A program made the position numbers and the translations under genes. A stretch of 64,000 bases of DNA from positions 1-64,000 of the IMG/VR virus record IMGVR_UViG_3300005613_000048. One strand, given 5' to 3'. Position 1 is the first letter of the stretch, and each line of letters starts with the position of its first letter. Source of the DNA: a virus. The notes beneath the pieces were generated by a model. It worked only from the letters and a program-made list of their open reading frames with translations. It ran no database searches and was not told the origin of the DNA. Below, piece after piece: positions 36,501 to 44,226 of the stretch.

Positions 36501-39500
36501 GTCGCTACGGAGGTGCCTGGGAGTCGCAGCGGAACAGCAGGCGTCGGTGCTGGTGAACACGCCACTTACGACGTTATCTTTCCAGGCGGAATAAATGAAC
36601 GCGTTCGCGCATCTTCGCCAGAAAAGGCCATTGCGATTGCCTACAAAGCCCCGCGAGGTTGGCAAAAAATTCCTGACGCTCCGTTCAAGAAATCTTGGCA
36701 CATGCTTGGGCTGAAGCAGATTCTCAAGCAGGCTGCGGAGGAGGGCTATGACGAGGTTAGTATTGTTCGTGGTCGCGACATAGCAAAGACGGTTGGAGGC
36801 CCTGAGGATTCACTTGATAAGTTTTACGCTGACATTGTCAGTGGAGACCTCAAGAAGTACACGAAGCGTTGGGGCAGCTTTCAAGGCGATAGTCAGTTTC
36901 CTGGCGCTGCAAAAGTCAGACACCGTGAATTTGTACCGAGAGGCGAGAGGCAAGTTTGGCTCAACACCGATGATGAATTTGCAGGTATTGATGCTGGCTA
37001 CTACAAGGAAGGTTCTGGCTGGGTCGCGACCATAAGGGAGCCGTGGTCGGCAAAGACTCCATGGAGACAGACGTTTGCCAGCAAAGCAGAAGCAGACCGC
37101 GCGATCAAAGAAAAGCTGGAAGCAGAATACCGCGATCAGTATTACTACCCTGAGATGACGGGCGATGTAAAGGTATTCAAGATCACTCCGGAAATGCGGC
37201 GTGACTTGCTTGACGAAGGCCAGCCGATGTATAGCCCAGCTCCGACTCCGTCTGCGGCGATGCCGCCGGCAAAGAGCGGGCCGCTGGCAAGTATCGGCAA
37301 TAAGCCGATCAACCAATGGACTCCGGAACAGATCCGGATGATTTCTGATGGTGCTGAGTTTTCAAAGATCAGCCCATCGCACAAACGACTCAACGATCAG
37401 ATTGAGACTCTGGTGAAACAGCGAGGCATCTTGCCGGCAGACGCTGAGATCATGCGACTCATATACGCACAAAGCAAGGTCCACCATTTGCCTGACGTTG
37501 TTGCGGCAATGCGACAGATTAAAACCCAGGAAGGTAAAGTCATTCGTGGCGCAGCCGGTATCGCCGAATCGAAGTTCTGGGGCAAGAAGGTTGATCGCGT
37601 TGTGATGAAGTCAGCCAGTCAAAAGACTGGCGATCCAGGCGCGACCGATGAAGGCGTTCGAGTGCTTCTGCATGAGATGGCTCACATTTTGAGCTACGAC
37701 ATCTTGCATCGCAAAGCGTTGGGGACGGCAACCAAAGAAGAGATTGCCGCCATGGATGAGTTTATGGCAATTAGCCGAACAACGCCGACCACAGACTTCC
37801 AGAAGGAGTTCGCATCCGGTGGCAACGCAGCTAATCAAGCGCTGCATCACTCAGGCGCTGGGGCTCGTTCTGGGCCGCAGCCATGGAGCGAGCAGTTTGC
37901 AGAGTTTTATGCTCAGTCTGTGATGAGGCGAAAGGTTCCTGATGGAGCCCTGGGTGCGATCATCCACAAAGCAACTGCTTGGATACGGAACATGCTCAAC
38001 GCGTTGCGGCAGGTTACCGGGCTGAAGCCTGACGTTCGCACGCGACTCGATGCGATCATGGACGAGTTAGGTGGATTTAATCAACCGCCGGATATTTCTA
38101 GCTTGCTCAATCGCGCAAAGTCTCAGGCCCAGCCGCAACCGCCTAGACCTCAGCCACAGCCACAGCCGCAGCCGCAGCCTCCAGCTCCACAGCCACCAGG
38201 CCAACAGCCTCCTGTGCCATTGCCGCCGGGACGACAGCCACCGCCACTCCCGCCGGCAAACCAGCCGCCGCCGCCGTTCAATCCACAACTGCCGCCGGCT
38301 GGAGCGCCTATGCCAGCAACCCTTGACGATGAGACTGCAACTCGACTTCTAGCAGAGCTGGTTTACGCATACGGCCTATCTGGAAAGTTCCAGGGTGAAG
38401 CCAGTAACGTGATCGGCAAGCCGGTCATGGCGCAGGCTGGTCAGTTAGAGGACATGATGGCGCAAGCCCCGTCACCTCGCAGACCCGGTTTCAACTTCCT
38501 AGATGTTCCATCGGCTTATGTCGGCAAAAAAGCTGGCACCACCCTGAATCCATTGCACGCACGAGGCGTTGGCACTCAGATCGAGAGTCGCTTTGGGCCG
38601 CTTGCTGCTGGTGAAATGGCCGGGTACTACATCGAAGGCCTGAACCGCATTTCGCCCTTCCTGAATTTACTTCGCAAGGGCGTCGACCCAGCCGAAGCAG
38701 CCAAGCGAATCGGCGACGCGCAGGTGAACTACAGCAACCGGCATTACACGCGGTTTGAACGAGACCGTGCATCGCTTTTGCTGCCGTTCTACAAGTTCAG
38801 TCGCGGCATGCTGCCTCACACCATACGCAGCTTGGTAGAGAAGCCCGGCGGTCGATTGGCACAAACGATACGAGCAGCAAACTCAGCCAGGGAAACTGAC
38901 GCGCTTACGCCTGATTACATCAGCGAGACCGCTTCGATTCCAGCGAACGGCCTGCCATTTATTGGCAATCCGCCTGAAGGCACGCAGCGATACATCACGG
39001 GCATGGGCTTGATGTTTGAAGATCCGCTATCTTTCCTTGGAGGCGGCGCTAGGGGAGCTGGACTCGAACTCTTGAGCCGAATGAATCCGCTAATCAAAGG
39101 CCCGCTGGAGTGGGCCACCGGCGAGTCGTTTTTCCAAAAGGGTCCGCGCGGTGGTAGGGATCTTGAGGATCTTGACCCGACGCTCGGTCGACTGTTCAGC
39201 AACGCAGGACAACTCGCACAGAACCCTGACGCAATCTTCGGAGGCAAGACACTGCCACGAACGGACGCCGTTACTTGGCCAGGCTCCGAACAGATGGAGC
39301 ATATCTTAGGCAATTCGCCGCTTGCGCGGATTTTAACGAGTGCGCGGGTTGCGAGCGATCCGCGAAAGAATCTCTCAACGAAGGCCCTTAACCTTTTGAC
39401 TGGATTGCGGATATCCGACGTATCACCCGAGGCGAGTGAAGCGATAGTACGTGAGCGGACGATGGAATTGATGGAAGATCTTGGGTCGAAAGAGTTTGTT

Positions 39501-39638
39501 CGTCCCTACTTCCCCCAAGACATGATGGAACGACTCACGCCTGAGCAGCAAGAAGAGAGAATGCAGCTCCAGGCGATGATCAACGCCTTGGCCGCGAGGG
39601 CCAAGGCGAGAGCAGAGGCGGCTGCTAACCAGCGTTAG
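33537..39638 (+). CDS. Giant polyvalent virion protein with inserted enzymatic cassette
   Basis: The 2033-residue product has a scaffold split in two: residues 1-735 (including SPFPAFHVRNLFSGQFQNW near 680) and about 1595-2033 (LNPLHARGVGTQIESRFGP; YYIEGLNRISPFLNLLRKG; LPFYKFSRG). Between them lies a cassette bounded by a Gly/Ala-rich linker (about 740-778) and a Pro/Gln-rich linker (about 1530-1590). The cassette holds a large-polyvalent-protein domain (VLAHLRVDDVTLPNG near 942, VQEVQSDWHQKARSEGY, DAPFKKSWHMLGLKQILK near 1060) and a metallopeptidase-like HEMAH motif near 1378 with a later EQFAEFYAQ. It is probably injected with DNA. AGGAG precedes ATG 33537. Confidence 0.8.
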   Translation: MALGDLARRAKMRRYGGAGDIEMTPELEASLLGRIGDRAIGGIAAAGNILDLPGSTIRDVLTWIPGGIEGRNPVDQWLPWNWTSPQNRTTGRELLRSSGMLPKRNQGFGGMVAGIAAEIALDPLTYMTLGGASLTKAGTVMRNAGLMDDVTRVAAKKANVANGLIGKRQARVSTTFEDMYKAADTNQRAAIDIAAAEMGVKPASLMQDNLAGLVGFGLPFRDPSVVLGRGADRTAKRIDDTLSAIQYAKVPGTNFSPVNDMIVRPFNAMVGEARTKIGQAANRTLFENRGSKQWEARHRVAQFMTKLEDLNLTEEQYGDVLRQAFEIPGATKNLPPELQSMVKEMRKDLRRMPDEAAEYGIQLKNYIDPQAKYFPRYLTQSLHGKNSGGVPRVMSTLDPSQSERLEFLHGIKGGTVTSKNVFMDKDLNDLVDAGMDTGSIATHMKKLYGNNASELYVSPDIIPEIKKLVRATVPDLKLRKLLIDSMQDKTADQIYRMARNNLPAAGAQLDRLGNKFIKNRFNEMAKWFKGLSKETRDTAVFGNHPLADLQARLLSYNDSIEAAKVFTDTLAARGVTVAIDDKGVGPTIREMLTTAKLQSGTIRRGALKQIARKMGHDVDNMAPDKLQDVMNEIGRLRVRQDIADDMVRMQKGFSEPDSVSPLIEVVQNITNFYKSNLTSPFPAFHVRNLFSGQFQNWVRGMWDPQSAYDSHTFLRGGVISGAKDIPILQRIWRQRQAQYGAGPGAAGAGGAGGAAGGGGGAAGPGAGPSGGGGGVSPSVLPTSTPSGMQSPNPSGFFLRSQRVLNSVNQNVATADQWRAMLRKGGVKAEEFDDLEIEQFLQANPKATKQQLQEHIEANTPQIEIIPGKGEYAKYQIPGGDPGTYREILIRKPLAGDGKSLQDELNALEKIERDFTPAEYERYRELTVGRQNDSFYGPHFDESNVLAHLRVDDVTLPNGRKSLRVQEVQSDWHQKARSEGYRPKSTQGAVATEVPGSRSGTAGVGAGEHATYDVIFPGGINERVRASSPEKAIAIAYKAPRGWQKIPDAPFKKSWHMLGLKQILKQAAEEGYDEVSIVRGRDIAKTVGGPEDSLDKFYADIVSGDLKKYTKRWGSFQGDSQFPGAAKVRHREFVPRGERQVWLNTDDEFAGIDAGYYKEGSGWVATIREPWSAKTPWRQTFASKAEADRAIKEKLEAEYRDQYYYPEMTGDVKVFKITPEMRRDLLDEGQPMYSPAPTPSAAMPPAKSGPLASIGNKPINQWTPEQIRMISDGAEFSKISPSHKRLNDQIETLVKQRGILPADAEIMRLIYAQSKVHHLPDVVAAMRQIKTQEGKVIRGAAGIAESKFWGKKVDRVVMKSASQKTGDPGATDEGVRVLLHEMAHILSYDILHRKALGTATKEEIAAMDEFMAISRTTPTTDFQKEFASGGNAANQALHHSGAGARSGPQPWSEQFAEFYAQSVMRRKVPDGALGAIIHKATAWIRNMLNALRQVTGLKPDVRTRLDAIMDELGGFNQPPDISSLLNRAKSQAQPQPPRPQPQPQPQPQPPAPQPPGQQPPVPLPPGRQPPPLPPANQPPPPFNPQLPPAGAPMPATLDDETATRLLAELVYAYGLSGKFQGEASNVIGKPVMAQAGQLEDMMAQAPSPRRPGFNFLDVPSAYVGKKAGTTLNPLHARGVGTQIESRFGPLAAGEMAGYYIEGLNRISPFLNLLRKGVDPAEAAKRIGDAQVNYSNRHYTRFERDRASLLLPFYKFSRGMLPHTIRSLVEKPGGRLAQTIRAANSARETDALTPDYISETASIPANGLPFIGNPPEGTQRYITGMGLMFEDPLSFLGGGARGAGLELLSRMNPLIKGPLEWATGESFFQKGPRGGRDLEDLDPTLGRLFSNAGQLAQNPDAIFGGKTLPRTDAVTWPGSEQMEHILGNSPLARILTSARVASDPRKNLSTKALNLLTGLRISDVSPEASEAIVRERTMELMEDLGSKEFVRPYFPQDMMERLTPEQQEERMQLQAMINALAARAKARAEAAANQR

Positions 39639-40518
39639 CTCGTGTGACCGGAGGCAATATCGGCTCGTCGGCTATTCGGCGGTCGATGTAGTGCTTGCGG
39701 CTCAGCGCGGGCTCTGTATGGCCAAGGTACTTCCAAGCAGTGTGCGGCGAGTTTGCTTCGACGGCAGTCGCCCCGGTACGCCTGAGGTGTTGCATGACAC
39801 GATTACGCTCATTGGGATCGACTCCTGCCTGCTTTCGACACTGCTTCATCCAGTAATAAAGCTGGGTCAAGCAGCCTGGAAATGCTAATGGAGTCTCCCA
39901 CTTGGCATCGTTCAGCTCCTTTAGCCTGTTGCTGATCCACTCAAGCTCGTGGACTGTTTCACTGGTCAGGCGACATGAATGCACGCGGCTGGTCTTGTGT
40001 TGCGAGAACGACACTACATTCCCTCGCAGCCATGACATGTGAAACGAGAACGCATCTCCCCGCCGCATGCCAGTCTCGAAGCAGAACCATATCAGACATG
40101 GGAAGTACCTGTGCCTCGGTATCCCATTCACGAGCTTACCTCTGAGTTTAGAAGCTGCTTGTGCAACAGAATCCAATTGCTTGAAGTCCCATGCTTCTGG
40201 GTTCTTGTCTGCAACCTTCACTCTCCTGATCTTTCCAGGCTGTGCGGTAAGATCACGCTCGGCTGCGTACTTCCATATAGTTAGCATGCTGGTCCTTAGA
40301 TTTTTCCTTGACCTGTCTGAGAGATTACCTTTCGATTGCTGGTCCTTTAACCACGAATTTATGAGATGGTCCGACAGTTCGGATGCTAGGACTTGTTTTC
40401 CATGCCATTCTTCTAGCTTCCTCCTTGCGTAATCAAGCTGATACTCATACGCCGAAGTCAATTCGTTTTCCAGGAGATAACTCTCAACCAAACTTTCTAA
40501 TGAAATGTTAGATTTCAT
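39625..40518 (-). CDS. Tyrosine recombinase (phage integrase)
   Basis: The 297-residue integrase has an N-terminal SAM-like core-binding domain and a C-terminal catalytic domain. The catalytic residues are visible: Arg in TGMRRGDA (near 150), Lys in SFSQHKTSRVH (near 175), HLRRTGA (near 244), YLGHTEPALS with the second histidine, and the nucleophilic Tyr in SRKHYID (near 276). It is convergent with the polyvalent gene and overlaps its end by 14 nt. The tRNA-Leu fragment about 180 bp upstream of its start is the likely attachment site. Confidence 0.92.
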   Translation of the reverse strand: MKSNISLESLVESYLLENELTSAYEYQLDYARRKLEEWHGKQVLASELSDHLINSWLKDQQSKGNLSDRSRKNLRTSMLTIWKYAAERDLTAQPGKIRRVKVADKNPEAWDFKQLDSVAQAASKLRGKLVNGIPRHRYFPCLIWFCFETGMRRGDAFSFHMSWLRGNVVSFSQHKTSRVHSCRLTSETVHELEWISNRLKELNDAKWETPLAFPGCLTQLYYWMKQCRKQAGVDPNERNRVMQHLRRTGATAVEANSPHTAWKYLGHTEPALSRKHYIDRRIADEPILPPVTRANAG

Positions 40519-40827
40519 CTTATCAATGCCCCATATCTAAGTGAATCTCCATAACGTGTGATGAGCATTTACAGAATCGTCTCTGCGAATGCAATTCTTA
40601 ACAATTCCACACGACCGCCAGACTTGCGCATCAGCGCAAAGACGGCACAGAAATGGCTTCTAACAAAATTCGCGAAGGTTCACATTTTGCGAATTTGGTT
40701 GAGGGCCTAGTGGGCATTACGCCCGTGGAGGTTCGAGTCCTCTTGGCCGCACTGTTGGTCCTGTGGAGTGTTGCCACTCCCAGGAATAGTTGTTTTTCGG
40801 TCTCCAGTCAAGCGAAAAGGAGATGTG
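40519..40827. other. Integrase-repressor intergenic region, attachment-site area
   Basis: This 309-bp gap between integrase (minus) and repressor (plus) carries the tRNA-Leu 3' fragment and flanking inverted repeats. TTGCGC/GCGCAA lies at 40624-40639, and ATTCGC/GCGAAT at 40668-40694. These could be integrase arm sites or regulatory operators. Small overlapping ORFs here look spurious. Confidence 0.5.
40697..40751 (+). other. tRNA-Leu(GAG) 3' fragment, putative attP core
   Basis: About 55 bp match the anticodon-loop-to-acceptor part of a class II tRNA-Leu. The loop TTGAGGG gives anticodon GAG. CCTAG forms the 3' anticodon stem, GGGC...GCCC an extra arm, and GGAGG-TTCGAGT-CCTCT the T arm. TGGCCGC would be the 3' acceptor strand. 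The 5' half of the tRNA is missing. Phage attP sites often carry such a 3' half, which restores the host tRNA after integration, and the adjacent integrase supports this reading. Recombination would occur in the anticodon-to-T region. Confidence 0.75.
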
Positions 40828-41061
40828 ATGATCCGCAGGTACGAAGAGGTTTGCGTTCTCGAACGCACGATTTTGCACAACGCGGAACGAATCCGACAGG
40901 AGAAAGGACTCACTCATCAGGTGATGGCGGATCGGCTAGGCCTCAACAAAGTCGCGCTAGGGGACATTCTCAGGAATAAGCGGCGACTGAGTGTAAAAAA
41001 TGTCGAAAGATTGGCTCTCGCACTAGGAGTTCATGCCGCTGACCTGATGGGCGACAACTGA
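40828..41061 (+). CDS. Cro/C1-type HTH regulator
   Basis: The 77-residue product is a complete XRE-type domain: IRQEKGLTHQVMADRLGLNK followed by VALGDILRNKRRLSVKNVERLALALG. AGGAG lies before ATG 40828. It is encoded beside the integrase and att region and upstream of the replication operon, the position of a lysogeny repressor or Cro. The TTGACTATCG inverted repeats near 41.12 kb and 46.36 kb are candidate operators. Confidence 0.85.
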   Translation: MIRRYEEVCVLERTILHNAERIRQEKGLTHQVMADRLGLNKVALGDILRNKRRLSVKNVERLALALGVHAADLMGDN

Positions 41062-41113
41062 CCTAACCCTCGCCACACACGCTACTTACGACCCAATCGC
41101 TGCCGACTCGCTA

Positions 41114-41151
41114 CGATAGCTATTTGACTATCGAGGCGGGGCCGCTATCTT
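41114..41151 (+). promoter_or_regulatory. Putative sigma70-like promoter with operator-like repeat
   Basis: TTGACT at 41124-41129 and TATCTT at 41146-41151 are 16 bp apart. A CGATAG/CTATCG inverted repeat (41114-41119 with 41128-41133) overlaps the -35 box. It would drive the replication operon, with the XRE protein as a possible repressor. Confidence 0.5.
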
Positions 41152-41173
41152 TGTGCGCGTCCGAGACCGGGCT

Positions 41174-41206
41174 GGGAGTGAAAACCTAGAAGGCATCTAG
41201 GCTCCC
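41174..41206 (+). ncRNA. Structured leader hairpin of the replication operon
   Basis: GGGAG (41174-41178) pairs with CTCCC (41202-41206), and CCTAGA (41185-41190) pairs with TCTAGG (41196-41201) around an AGGCA loop, with TGAAAA as a one-sided bulge. It would lie near the 5' end of the transcript from the upstream promoter. It may stabilise the leader RNA or serve as a regulatory site. Confidence 0.45.
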
Positions 41207-41282
41207 AACAATTCGCGCAGTAGTGAGACTTCGCGTGTTCCACAGGATCGTAAATCTCGTTATTTGCTGCGCGCGTTGGCCC

Positions 41283-41302
41283 GGCTCCATCTTAAAGGAG
41301 CC
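41283..41302 (+). promoter_or_regulatory. Ribosome-site-sequestering hairpin
   Basis: GGCTCC (41283-41288) pairs with GGAGCC (41297-41302), placing the AAAGGAG ribosome site of the GTG start at 41308 inside a stem. A phage CsrA is encoded 2 kb downstream, and CsrA binds GGA motifs in hairpins, so translational control is possible. Confidence 0.4.
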
Positions 41303-41307
41303 ACTCA

Positions 41308-42285
41308 GTGGAAAACGCAGAAAATGGTGGACAGTTGGCAACCGTCAAGCCAACATCCGGCGTTCTGGCCGATATGCGGTCACAACTCCAACGGCTACCA
41401 ACCGAAGCCCAGGAAAAGGTTTTGGCGGAGTATCGAGACCGACGAGCAAACTTTCGTAAGTGGCTGCTGGATCAGCTCAAGGAAGGTGTGCATTACGGGT
41501 TTCCGCCGGGAACTCTGCCGGAATCTCGCAAGATTAACGGTATCACGCACTTTTCCTCTAAGTCCAAGAACGGCACGAATTGGATCCCAGAAACACAGTG
41601 GCGTCCAAAGCCATCGCTTTACAAAGCGGGGGCTGATTTCGTCATTGAATTGATGGCGTGTCGTGATAGCTATTCGCCTGACAAGGATGTGTGGCAGATG
41701 ATGGGAGGCAACAAGAATGAAGTCTGCATGCGCTGCGATCTGTACGACAATGTCAGCGGCAACAAGATTGCCGATGGTCATGGTTTTGGCAGTCGCGGGG
41801 ATAAGGGTGATTGGGACGGCAAGCAAGGCAACTCTGCGATCAAGATGGCCTCAAAGCGGGCGAAGGTGGCGGCTGTTCTGAATGCTTTTGGCCTGGCCGA
41901 TTTGTTCACACAGGATATTGAGGACCGCCAGAGACCGGAGAACGAGCCCGAAGTGTCCAATCCGGTGCAGGCGGAAGGTGCGCCAAAAGAAGTCCCGACA
42001 CGCAAAGAAGGTGGGCAATCGCCGGGGCCGCGCGGAACCGGGCCGCTGGAGATGGAAGAGATCCGCAGCCTATTCTCGCGATGGTCTCGCATCGTCAAAG
42101 CGGAAGCTGCCGGCATGGGAGAGACCGCCAACCTCAGCAAAGAGAACTTCATTGCTTACGCATCCCAATTTTTGGGCGCTAACAGCGACGACCCGAGCGT
42201 ACTGGAGCCGAGCAGTTGGAGCAGGCCTCAGTACCGTGCTGCCGAGAAAGACCTCAAGCAAAGCGAGGAGGCACTCGGATTATGA
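41308..42285 (+). CDS. Putative single-strand annealing/recombination protein
   Basis: The 325-residue product starts at GTG 41308. The segments KPSLYKAGADFVIELMACRD and GNSAIKMASKRAKVAAVLNAFGLADLFTQDIED match a pattern I recall from phage recombination proteins of uncertain class, some annotated as annealing proteins. The C-terminal 100 residues are charged and helical. It overlaps the Cas4/RecB-like nuclease gene by ATGA, as annealing proteins often do. Its exact family needs a search; a DNA-binding replication accessory is the alternative. Confidence 0.5.
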   Translation: MENAENGGQLATVKPTSGVLADMRSQLQRLPTEAQEKVLAEYRDRRANFRKWLLDQLKEGVHYGFPPGTLPESRKINGITHFSSKSKNGTNWIPETQWRPKPSLYKAGADFVIELMACRDSYSPDKDVWQMMGGNKNEVCMRCDLYDNVSGNKIADGHGFGSRGDKGDWDGKQGNSAIKMASKRAKVAAVLNAFGLADLFTQDIEDRQRPENEPEVSNPVQAEGAPKEVPTRKEGGQSPGPRGTGPLEMEEIRSLFSRWSRIVKAEAAGMGETANLSKENFIAYASQFLGANSDDPSVLEPSSWSRPQYRAAEKDLKQSEEALGL

Positions 42286-43424
42286 GCAAGTCAAAACAGA
42301 AGATCGCGGATCAGCATACGGCGATGGAATCCTTCATGGATGTGATCGAGGTTCCCAAGCTGGTTGTTCGCAGGACTGCGTTGGAACAAGTCTCGACTTG
42401 CCCAGCCATGCACTCACTGATTCGGCAAAAGAAGTGCGTCGATCGCAGCGAGCTGACGGAAGTCGGTGAGGCGGTCCATCAAGCGATTGCTTTGGCGACG
42501 ATCGAGTACGTGGAAGCTGGCCACGGCATGACGCGAGACGACCTGTTGGATGAGGTTCGCTGCCAACTTCGTGGCGTGCGACCTGACATTCAGCCAAAGG
42601 CGATCCAGGCTGCTGACCGCGCCTTGTGGAGCTGGGCCGACTATGTCTCTCGCCTGCCGGCGCGCACGATCCTGGCTTTTGATGGTGGCGACCGAACGAC
42701 GCACCCTGACCAGCAGGACAGGACTCGCACCGGCCAGCTCAGTTGGGAGATAGCTGGTGCGGGGCGATCGGATTACATCGTCACGGCAGAGCTTGATTTA
42801 CTGCATGCCACACGAAGCCCTGAGGTTCTTTGTGAGGTCGACTACAAGAGCGGCTGGAAGGTCTGGGACTACGAAATGATTTTCGACTCGTTTCAGTTCA
42901 GCTTCCATGCGTTCCTGGTGTTCAAGAACTTTCCTACGGTGAATTTTTTGGATGTAAGAATCTGGTCGACACGAACCAATCAGCTTACGGCTCCGGTTCG
43001 ATTCGATCGCCGCGATCTTGATCATATCAACGCTCGCCTTCGTCGGGCCGTAGGAGACTATGACATGTACGGCAAGCTAGACAATGCACCGGCTTGGCCG
43101 TATCCCGAAAAGTGTTCGATATGCCCTTGCTCACTGCATTGCCCTTCATCCGAGGCATTGTTTTCGGATGTTGCGAAAGGGCCAAAGGAAGCAGTACGTA
43201 AGTATGTTGTGATGGGCGAAGCGCTGAAGGCACAGAAGGAGGCGCTGAAGGCGTATGTTACGCTTACAGATCAAGACATCATCATCGAGGAGGAGGGCCT
43301 AGCGTTTGGACGCGACAAGCCTTCTGCTGAGAGGTGGCCAGCAGACCCAGTTTACAAGATCAAGGACGATAAACCCAAAAAGGAAAAGGCAAATGGAAAG
43401 AGGGCACCTAAAAATAAAGCGTAA
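42282..43424 (+). CDS. PD-(D/E)XK nuclease, Cas4/RecB-like
   Basis: The 380-residue product begins at ATG 42282, overlapping the previous stop. It has an N-terminal CPAMHSLIRQK/EVGEAVHQAI segment typical of RecB-like nucleases and a catalytic VLCEVDYKSGWK near 185 (D...DxK). A cysteine cluster CSICPCSLHC near 277 could bind an Fe-S cluster. The C-terminus is Lys-rich. It would process DNA ends in partnership with the preceding protein. The last 32 nt overlap csrA. Confidence 0.75.
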   Translation: MSKSKQKIADQHTAMESFMDVIEVPKLVVRRTALEQVSTCPAMHSLIRQKKCVDRSELTEVGEAVHQAIALATIEYVEAGHGMTRDDLLDEVRCQLRGVRPDIQPKAIQAADRALWSWADYVSRLPARTILAFDGGDRTTHPDQQDRTRTGQLSWEIAGAGRSDYIVTAELDLLHATRSPEVLCEVDYKSGWKVWDYEMIFDSFQFSFHAFLVFKNFPTVNFLDVRIWSTRTNQLTAPVRFDRRDLDHINARLRRAVGDYDMYGKLDNAPAWPYPEKCSICPCSLHCPSSEALFSDVAKGPKEAVRKYVVMGEALKAQKEALKAYVTLTDQDIIIEEEGLAFGRDKPSAERWPADPVYKIKDDKPKKEKANGKRAPKNKA

Positions 43425-43605
43425 GGCTGGGCAGACCATCATCATTGGTGATACCGAAGTGAGAATTGTTAGGACTTCGCAAGGATCGGCTGACCTACTT
43501 ATCAGTGCAAGCAAGGATGTTCCCATTAGACGCGGCGAGCTTGCCGCAATTTCAATCGAGGAGAGTGAAGATGAAGAAGTTAGTGTTCCGTTTGGGCGAG
43601 GCTGA
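43393..43605 (+). CDS. csrA: CsrA/RsmA family RNA-binding regulator
   Basis: The 70-residue product has the CsrA core: LKIKRKAGQTIIIGD followed by VRIV, ADLLISASKDVPIRRGEL and a Glu-rich tail. CsrA binds GGA motifs in mRNA leaders and blocks translation or alters stability. The normal MLVL(T/S)R N-terminus is replaced by MERGHLKIKRK, so the RNA-binding first strand is divergent. ATG 43393 is preceded by AAGGAAAAGG and overlaps the nuclease gene by 32 nt. A phage-encoded copy may target host or phage leaders. Confidence 0.85.
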   Translation: MERGHLKIKRKAGQTIIIGDTEVRIVRTSQGSADLLISASKDVPIRRGELAAISIEESEDEEVSVPFGRG

Positions 43606-44152
43606 CCCAAGAGCTACCCATCGAGTCCTGGAGTATGACCTCGACGGCGAAGCGCACCATGTGGTCGTTGAAGCCAAAGACAACAAGATCGAAATCTTTG
43701 TTGAAGAAGGCGTCACTGTCAGTGATGTGATGTTCTACGACAAGGATGACGACGGCTGTGAATCCAGGCCGCTTGAGGTGCTTGGCTCTTACGTTGTCAG
43801 CGACAAGGAGCCGCTACTGACGGCGAGCTGCTTGTTCGATCGCGTGGTGGATGTTCCGGAAGATGAGATCCCAAAGGAGATCGTTGACTATGTCGACGAC
43901 GCCTTGCCAGCTCCGGAGATCCCCGAAGTTTATCCTCCGGTAAAGCCTGAGCCTGCTGCTCCAGTGAAAGCCAGCGAGCCAGAAGTTCTGGAGGAGCCGG
44001 CGAAGCCTGTATCCGAAGCCGAGTCAATTCGGCAGTACCTCAAGGCTAACCCAGACGCTGAAAACACGGAGGTGATCGACGCTCTTGGCGAGCAAGGCAT
44101 CGAGGTGAACTCTTCCCAGGTCAATCGCGCTCGCAAGCAACTTGCTGGCTAG
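43571..44152 (+). CDS. Hypothetical protein with C-terminal winged-helix-like segment
   Basis: The 193-residue product starts at ATG 43571 after GAGGAG, overlapping csrA. The N-terminal half is beta-rich and acidic (LEYDLDGEAHHVVVEAKDN). A Pro/Glu linker follows at about 115-150, and the last 45 residues (SIRQYLKANPDAENTEVIDA) resemble a small helical DNA-binding domain known from planctomycete proteins. A strong terminator follows. It may be a regulator. Confidence 0.6.
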   Translation: MKKLVFRLGEADPRATHRVLEYDLDGEAHHVVVEAKDNKIEIFVEEGVTVSDVMFYDKDDDGCESRPLEVLGSYVVSDKEPLLTASCLFDRVVDVPEDEIPKEIVDYVDDALPAPEIPEVYPPVKPEPAAPVKASEPEVLEEPAKPVSEAESIRQYLKANPDAENTEVIDALGEQGIEVNSSQVNRARKQLAG

Positions 44153-44170
44153 CGTTTCTGCTTCAGTCAA

Positions 44171-44203
44171 CCCGACCGGGCCAATGCTCGGTCGGGTTTT
44201 TTT
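44171..44203 (+). terminator. Rho-independent terminator
   Basis: CCCGACCG (44171-44178) pairs with CGGTCGGG (44189-44196), followed by TTTTTTTAG. It lies 19 bp after the stop of the 193-residue gene and 24 bp before the DUF5131 gene, so it ends the recombination/csrA transcript. Confidence 0.9.
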
Positions 44204-44226
44204 AGCAATCAACACAGGATGGAGCT

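Noticed and set aside
40697-40751. A complete functional tRNA-Leu gene
   Set aside because: The 5' acceptor and D arm are absent upstream, so only the 3' part is present.
40653-40979. ORF across the tRNA-Leu fragment
   Set aside because: It overlaps the att-like core and the well-supported repressor start and has no family pattern.
42282-43424. A CRISPR adaptation Cas4
   Set aside because: The PD-(D/E)XK protein sits in a phage recombination operon without cas1/cas2, so a phage exonuclease is the simpler reading.
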